From contig NZ_BCQP01000055.1 of assembly GCF_001552135.1 (NCBI RefSeq), positions 1-64,000 of the forward strand: a stretch of DNA of 64,000 nt, in the 5' to 3' direction. Made by a program: the position numbers and the translations under genes. The DNA comes from Actinomadura chibensis NBRC 106107. Lineage in GTDB: Bacteria > Actinomycetota > Actinomycetes > Streptosporangiales > Streptosporangiaceae. The notes beneath the pieces were generated by a model. That model saw only the letters and a list, made by a program, of their open reading frames with translations. It had not been told where the DNA came from and made no database searches. Of this stretch, positions 60,284 to 64,000 are shown piece after piece; position 1 is the first letter of the stretch, and every line of letters begins with the position of its first letter.

Positions 60284-60740
60284 CCGACACCCAGAGGACC
60301 TTGGCGAGGGCCAGCACCACCGACGCCGCCGTCCAGGGGATCGCCCGGACGACGTGGTGGTGCTTCAGCGCGGCCGCCCCGGCGAGGGTGCGGGCCATCG
60401 CCCACGCCTCGTCCCGCTGGGCGGCGGCGTCGGCGGGCAGCCGCTCGGTGATCCCGAGGATGCCGAACGCGCTGACCGTGGGCTCGCCGCCCAGGCGCGG
60501 CCGGATCGCCTGGGTGAGGTGGACGCCCGCGCCGACGAACACCGCCAGGTAGCCGAGGGCGAAGAGCGCGGACGTGTCGCCCGCGGCGCTCAGCACCGCC
60601 GCCGCCGAACTCGCGAGCACCGCGTACAGGACGGAGACCTTCGCGTCGGCGTGCTGCAGGTAGTTCTGGAAGGTTCCCATGGCGTTCAGGGCGACCATCG
60701 CGTCGTGTTCGGCGTCATGAGCGATGGAATCGGAATCCAC
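60273..60740 (-). CDS. Pycsar effector-like (DUF5706/PycTM-type) small membrane protein
   Basis: A 155-residue protein. After a short helical head it has TFQNYLQHADAKVSVLYAVLASSAAAVLS with the (A)DxK motif at 31-34, typical of the PycTM/DUF5706 family. A second membrane helix (LFALGYLAVFVGAGVHLTQA), a soluble stretch with FGILGITERLP, and a third helix (AIPWTAASVVLALAKVLW) follow. PycTM effectors disrupt the inner membrane when a cyclic nucleotide is made during phage infection. GTG start after GGAGAG; it faces the cyclase-like gene from the opposite strand. Confidence 0.72.
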   Translation of the reverse strand: MDSDSIAHDAEHDAMVALNAMGTFQNYLQHADAKVSVLYAVLASSAAAVLSAAGDTSALFALGYLAVFVGAGVHLTQAIRPRLGGEPTVSAFGILGITERLPADAAAQRDEAWAMARTLAGAAALKHHHVVRAIPWTAASVVLALAKVLWVSVSG

Positions 60741-60927
60741 ATTCTCTCCTCACGGCGGACTTCGCGTACGTTCAGCGAACCAGCCCGGAGGCTCCGAGAT
60801 CAGGTACTAATCCGCAATGCCGGAGTGATGTAGCCGACCTGCCCGAAACGAGTATTTGTACAGCGTCTACCGCTTCGGGGCGTGCGACGATCCCGATTCC
60901 CGACTCCAACTCGCCAAGGGGGGCACG

Positions 60928-61704
60928 GTGGTAGGGGAATTCGAACGGCGTCCGATGATCTCGGTCGACGCCACGGGGTACGGAAGCGGTGACGACCAGC
61001 GGCAGTCGGCCATCCAGACGGGGCTCCTCGACGTCCTCGACCGCGCCGCGGACTCGACCGGACTCGACCGGGGCGGCTGGGAGCGGCAGCGCGCCGGGGA
61101 CGGCGAGTTCTCGGTCCTGCTCCCGCAGACCGCCGAGGGGCGCCTGGTCGGGGACTTCCCGCGCCACCTCGCGGCCTTCCTGAGCCGGCGCAACGGGGAC
61201 GCGCCGTGGGAGCACCGCCTGCGGCTCAGGCTCGCCATCCACTACGGGACGGCCATCGCCGACGTGAACGGGCGCAGCGGCCGGGGCCCCGTCGAGGTCG
61301 CCCGGCTCTGCGACAGCCCCCAACTGCGCGCCGCCCTCACCGAGTCCAGGGCCGACCTGGCCGTCATGCTCTCCGACCGGATCTTCACCGACATCGTCCG
61401 CAACGGCCACGCCCTCTCGGTCGCCCCCGAGGACTTCCGCGAGGTGCGGGTCGAGGTGAAGGAGTTCCGCGAGCGGGCCTGGCTCTGGATCCCGCGCGGC
61501 CGCGACGTCCACTCCCTCTCGCTCACCCTCCCGGCGGCCGCCGAGCCCGCGCCGAAGACCGAGCCCGCGCCGAAGCCCGACCCCGCGCCGGACGCCGAGG
61601 CCACGTCGCGGGAAGGGCCGGCGCGGAAGCGGCCCGCCGGGGTGCACAACGAGTTCCACGAGCGGGTGGACGCGAGAGGCGCCAATTTCGGTTTCCGGAG
61701 TTGA
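60928..61704 (+). CDS. Class III nucleotidyl cyclase-like protein with C-terminal tag
   Basis: A 258-residue protein. The first 190 residues resemble a class III cyclase homology domain: MISVDATGYGSGDD (metal Asp14) and RQRAGDGEFSVLLP (second Asp58), then LRLRLAIHYGTAIADVNG and ADLAVMLSDRIFTDIV. A Pro/Ala/Glu linker (PAPKTEPAPKPDPAPDAEA) ends in NEFHERVDARGANFGF, found again in the next protein. Both metal aspartates are kept, so a cyclase could be active; the product base is unknown. The GTG at 60928 follows AAGGGGGG; a TTG at 60856 would extend it without a ribosome site. Confidence 0.78.
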   Translation: MVGEFERRPMISVDATGYGSGDDQRQSAIQTGLLDVLDRAADSTGLDRGGWERQRAGDGEFSVLLPQTAEGRLVGDFPRHLAAFLSRRNGDAPWEHRLRLRLAIHYGTAIADVNGRSGRGPVEVARLCDSPQLRAALTESRADLAVMLSDRIFTDIVRNGHALSVAPEDFREVRVEVKEFRERAWLWIPRGRDVHSLSLTLPAAAEPAPKTEPAPKPDPAPDAEATSREGPARKRPAGVHNEFHERVDARGANFGFRS

Positions 61705-61708
61705 TCCC

Positions 61709-63859
61709 ATGGCAGCGGATCCCCCCGTCGACGGCGTCCGCACCGACGACGACGGCCAGCCGTTCCAGCGCGTCGACAAGCCGGCCGAGAAGGAGGGGCC
61801 CGAGGAGGCCCCGCCCGCCCCCGAGCTCCCGCCGGTCAACCAGCTGATCAACATCTTCAACAACGACGTGGAGGCGTCGGGGGCGAACTTCGGGTTCGGC
61901 GAGGGGGCGAGCCGGGCCAGCCGCCAGGCGGTGAGCGGGCCCATGCCCCGCGACCGGGTGGACGCGCTGACCCGCCACTTCGTGGCGCCCGAGCCGTTCG
62001 AGGCCGCCGACGAGGCGCTGCGCAAGCACTCCGTCGTCACCCTCACCGGGCCGGACGGCGTCGGCAAGGTCACCGGCGCCGTCAACCTGCTCGTCGAGGT
62101 GCTCGGCCCGGAGGCGCCGATCGTCAAGCTGTCCCCGACCAGGAGCCTGCGGGAACTGGCCGCCCGCGCGTTCGACGAGCGCACCGGCTACCTGCTGCCG
62201 GGCTGGTTCGGCGTGTCCGACCAGGAGGCCGAGCACCACTGGGAACGGGTCCAGGGGGAGCTGTGCGAGAAGGGCTCCTTCCTGGTGGTGACCTCCTCGG
62301 AGGAGAACCGGCGCACGGCCGTGACCGCCCGGATCGAGTGGTGCCCGCCCGGGGACCTGGCGGCGGTCGTCCGCGCCCACGCGGGCGACGGACCGTCCGG
62401 CCCGTCCGACGCGGACATCGCGAAGCTCGTCGAGGCGCTGCCCGAGGCGGTGACGATGGCGTCGCTGGTCGAGATCACCGAACTGCTCGTCCGGGGGCTG
62501 CCGCCGGAGGAGGCGATCTCCTCCGTCCTGCGGCGGGCGGCGCAGGAGCGGGTGCGCGAGTGGTTCGAGGGGAAGCCGACCCGGGACGAGGTGCTCGACG
62601 TCACCGTCCTCGCGTTCCTGCCCGGCCTGTCGGAGCGGCTGTTCGGGGAGTGCCGGGAGCTGCTGAAGGCGGAGCTGGCGATGACGGTGCCGGTGCCGGT
62701 GCCGGCGGAGCCCGCCGCCGCCGATCCCGCGGAGCGTCCGCCGGGGGCCGCGGCGGGGGAGGCGTTCCCGCAGGCCAGGGGCAGGCAGTTGGAGAACCCG
62801 CTGATCGGGATCCGGCAGGTGAGCGTCGACGGGCGGCCCCGGCGGGTGATCGAGCTGCGGGAGGAGGAGGCGCGGCGCTTCGTCTTCGCCGAGATGACCG
62901 GACGGTTCGACGAGCACTTCTGGGACGCGGTCCGCGCCTGGCTCGAACGCATCCTGATCGAGCCGGAGTTCGCCCTGCGCATCGCGGCGGGCCTCGCCCG
63001 GCTGGCCGCGTCGAGCTTCGACGAGGTCGAGGGCTCCTACCTCGTCCCGTGGTCGGTCGCGATGGGACGCGGGGAACCGGCCCGCTCGCACGCCAGGCAG
63101 CGGCGGCTGACGACCGTCCACGTGCTGTGGTTCATGTGCTTCGACGAGGACCTCGCGCCCGTCGCGCTCCGGGTCGCCGAGGGATGGACCGGGCGGGGCA
63201 GCACGTACGGGCAGCGGTACAACGCGATCATCGCGTTCTCGGGCGTCCTCGGCCGGCTCTTCCCGCTGGAGGCGGTGAAGAACCTCTGGCGGCTGGCGGG
63301 CAACCGGGGCGCCGTGCTCGGGCCGCTCGCGGTCGAGGCGTTCGGCGGGCTGTTCCTGTCCCAGGAGGACGCGGCCGGGCGCGTCCACGTCGTCCAGTTC
63401 CTGGAGAACAAGATCAGGAAGCTGCGCGGCGTGCCCGGCAAGATCGAGATGTACGGGGCGGCGCTGCGCGCGATGCTCGCCGTCTACCGGACCGACGACC
63501 CGCAGGGCCGCCCGCTCGCGGCGCGGCTGCTGTGCGAGCGGCCGGACCTCGCGGACGCCTTCGGCTACACCTGGTCGGTCCTCCTCGTGAACCGGCCGGT
63601 CCGGCACGCGGCGCTCGCCGCGCTGCACGCCAACCTCGACGCCCTGCGGCACCACAGCGAGGAGCCGGAGCGGATCGCCCAGCGGCTCGGCGACGTCCTC
63701 GGCGGCCTCCTCACCGAGGAGCAGCAGGACGAGCTCGCCAAGGACTTCACGGCGCTCGCGGAGAGCCCCGCCAACCGGCGCGACGGGACGAACCCGGTCA
63801 CCGCCGCCCTCTTCGCGGCCATCGAACGAGCACGACGTCGTATGGGAGAACAAGCGTGA
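61709..63859 (+). CDS. Large P-loop (STAND-like) protein with degenerate Walker A
   Basis: A 716-residue protein. Residues 48-63 are NIFNNDVEASGANFGF, matching the tag of the cyclase-like protein. About residue 114 GPDGVGKVTGAVNLLVEVLG is a Walker A in which valine follows the lysine instead of serine/threonine, and the later strand SFLVVTSSEENRR lacks an acidic Walker B. An ATPase-like core up to about 290 is followed by helical repeats (residues about 370-700). This fits the nSTAND-type sensors of prokaryotic conflict systems. Starts five bases after the cyclase gene; GTGA overlap to the next. Confidence 0.65.
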   Translation: MAADPPVDGVRTDDDGQPFQRVDKPAEKEGPEEAPPAPELPPVNQLINIFNNDVEASGANFGFGEGASRASRQAVSGPMPRDRVDALTRHFVAPEPFEAADEALRKHSVVTLTGPDGVGKVTGAVNLLVEVLGPEAPIVKLSPTRSLRELAARAFDERTGYLLPGWFGVSDQEAEHHWERVQGELCEKGSFLVVTSSEENRRTAVTARIEWCPPGDLAAVVRAHAGDGPSGPSDADIAKLVEALPEAVTMASLVEITELLVRGLPPEEAISSVLRRAAQERVREWFEGKPTRDEVLDVTVLAFLPGLSERLFGECRELLKAELAMTVPVPVPAEPAAADPAERPPGAAAGEAFPQARGRQLENPLIGIRQVSVDGRPRRVIELREEEARRFVFAEMTGRFDEHFWDAVRAWLERILIEPEFALRIAAGLARLAASSFDEVEGSYLVPWSVAMGRGEPARSHARQRRLTTVHVLWFMCFDEDLAPVALRVAEGWTGRGSTYGQRYNAIIAFSGVLGRLFPLEAVKNLWRLAGNRGAVLGPLAVEAFGGLFLSQEDAAGRVHVVQFLENKIRKLRGVPGKIEMYGAALRAMLAVYRTDDPQGRPLAARLLCERPDLADAFGYTWSVLLVNRPVRHAALAALHANLDALRHHSEEPERIAQRLGDVLGGLLTEEQQDELAKDFTALAESPANRRDGTNPVTAALFAAIERARRRMGEQA

Positions 63860-64000
63860 CCTACCCGATCATCACCCAGAAGGTCCTGTCGCCGGTGCCG
63901 AGGTCCGGCCTCCTCGGGCTGCGCTCCCGGAGCCGCGACGCGGCGGAGATCCCGGTCCCGACGGCGGGCGAGGTGCTCGTGCTCCGCTCGGGCGGCAGGC
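63856..64000 (+). CDS. Uncharacterised gene, continues beyond window
   Basis: GTG at 63856 overlaps the P-loop gene (GTGA) and the frame is open to the edge: VTYPIITQKVLSPVPRSGLL and on. Only 48 codons are visible, so no family can be assigned. Its coupling indicates it belongs to the same operon and probably the same system. Confidence 0.7.
   Translation, partial: MTYPIITQKVLSPVPRSGLLGLRSRSRDAAEIPVPTAGEVLVLRSGGR

Overview
The window is very GC-rich, has strong G/C at third codon positions, many GTG starts, GTGA/ATGA start-stop overlaps and several apparently leaderless promoters. With the gene content (FadE-like acyl-CoA dehydrogenases, CaiB/BaiF CoA-transferases, NarL-type sensor kinases, a Streptomyces-type contractile injection system) this points to a filamentous actinomycete, plausibly Streptosporangiales/Thermomonosporaceae such as Actinomadura. 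The genus is inference. No rRNA, tRNA, CRISPR array, integrase or intact insertion sequence was seen, and no gene-free stretch exceeds about 300 bases.

Region 1 (1-13107) is a catabolic island. A CoA-transferase and acyl-CoA synthetase run left from one promoter. A HpaB-type flavin monooxygenase, three acyl-CoA dehydrogenases, a homogentisate-dioxygenase-like cupin, an alpha/beta hydrolase, a thiolase, an SDR and an enoyl-CoA hydratase/isomerase run right from another. A TetR regulator lies between, and both promoters carry the same 18-bp palindrome (ACTGA-N8-TCAGT), so this looks like one regulon for CoA-activating, oxygenating and beta-oxidising an unknown, probably cyclic, acid. Region 2 (13108-16111) holds a small membrane protein and a NarL-type kinase/regulator pair. 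Region 3 (16144-26875) is a second catabolic operon on the minus strand: CoA-transferase, esterase, an iron/spermidine-type ABC importer, a cyclase-family hydrolase, a Baeyer-Villiger-type monooxygenase and a glutaryl-CoA-dehydrogenase-like enzyme, with a FadR-type GntR regulator at its end.

Region 4 (27892-48792) is an extracellular/cytoplasmic contractile injection system (eCIS) of the actinobacterial type: regulator with a pseudo-receiver, DUF4255 protein, AAA+ ATPase, sheath, two tube-like proteins, LysM baseplate protein, VgrG-like spike, gp25, gpJ-like and tail-protein-I baseplate parts, a DUF4157 zincin, and a papain-fold (Tox-PL-like) protein that is a good cargo candidate because it shares an LQRxxGNAAV tag with the DUF4157 protein. 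A strong hairpin at 48804-48831 ends the locus.

Region 5 (48844-59532) is mixed: serine hydrolase, second NarL-type two-component pair, alkylsulfatase-like metallo-beta-lactamase protein, a remnant of an ABC ATPase, a PLP enzyme, ArsR/SRPBCC and MerR/NmrA pairs with readable promoters, and a secreted HExxH protein. Region 6 (59570-64000) is the most interesting: a Crp-type protein with an intact cyclic-nucleotide cassette, a Pycsar-type small membrane protein, a class III cyclase-like protein and a large degenerate P-loop protein. The last two share a 16-residue tag ending GANFGF. This looks like an incompletely described nucleotide-signalling conflict (defence) system running off the right edge.
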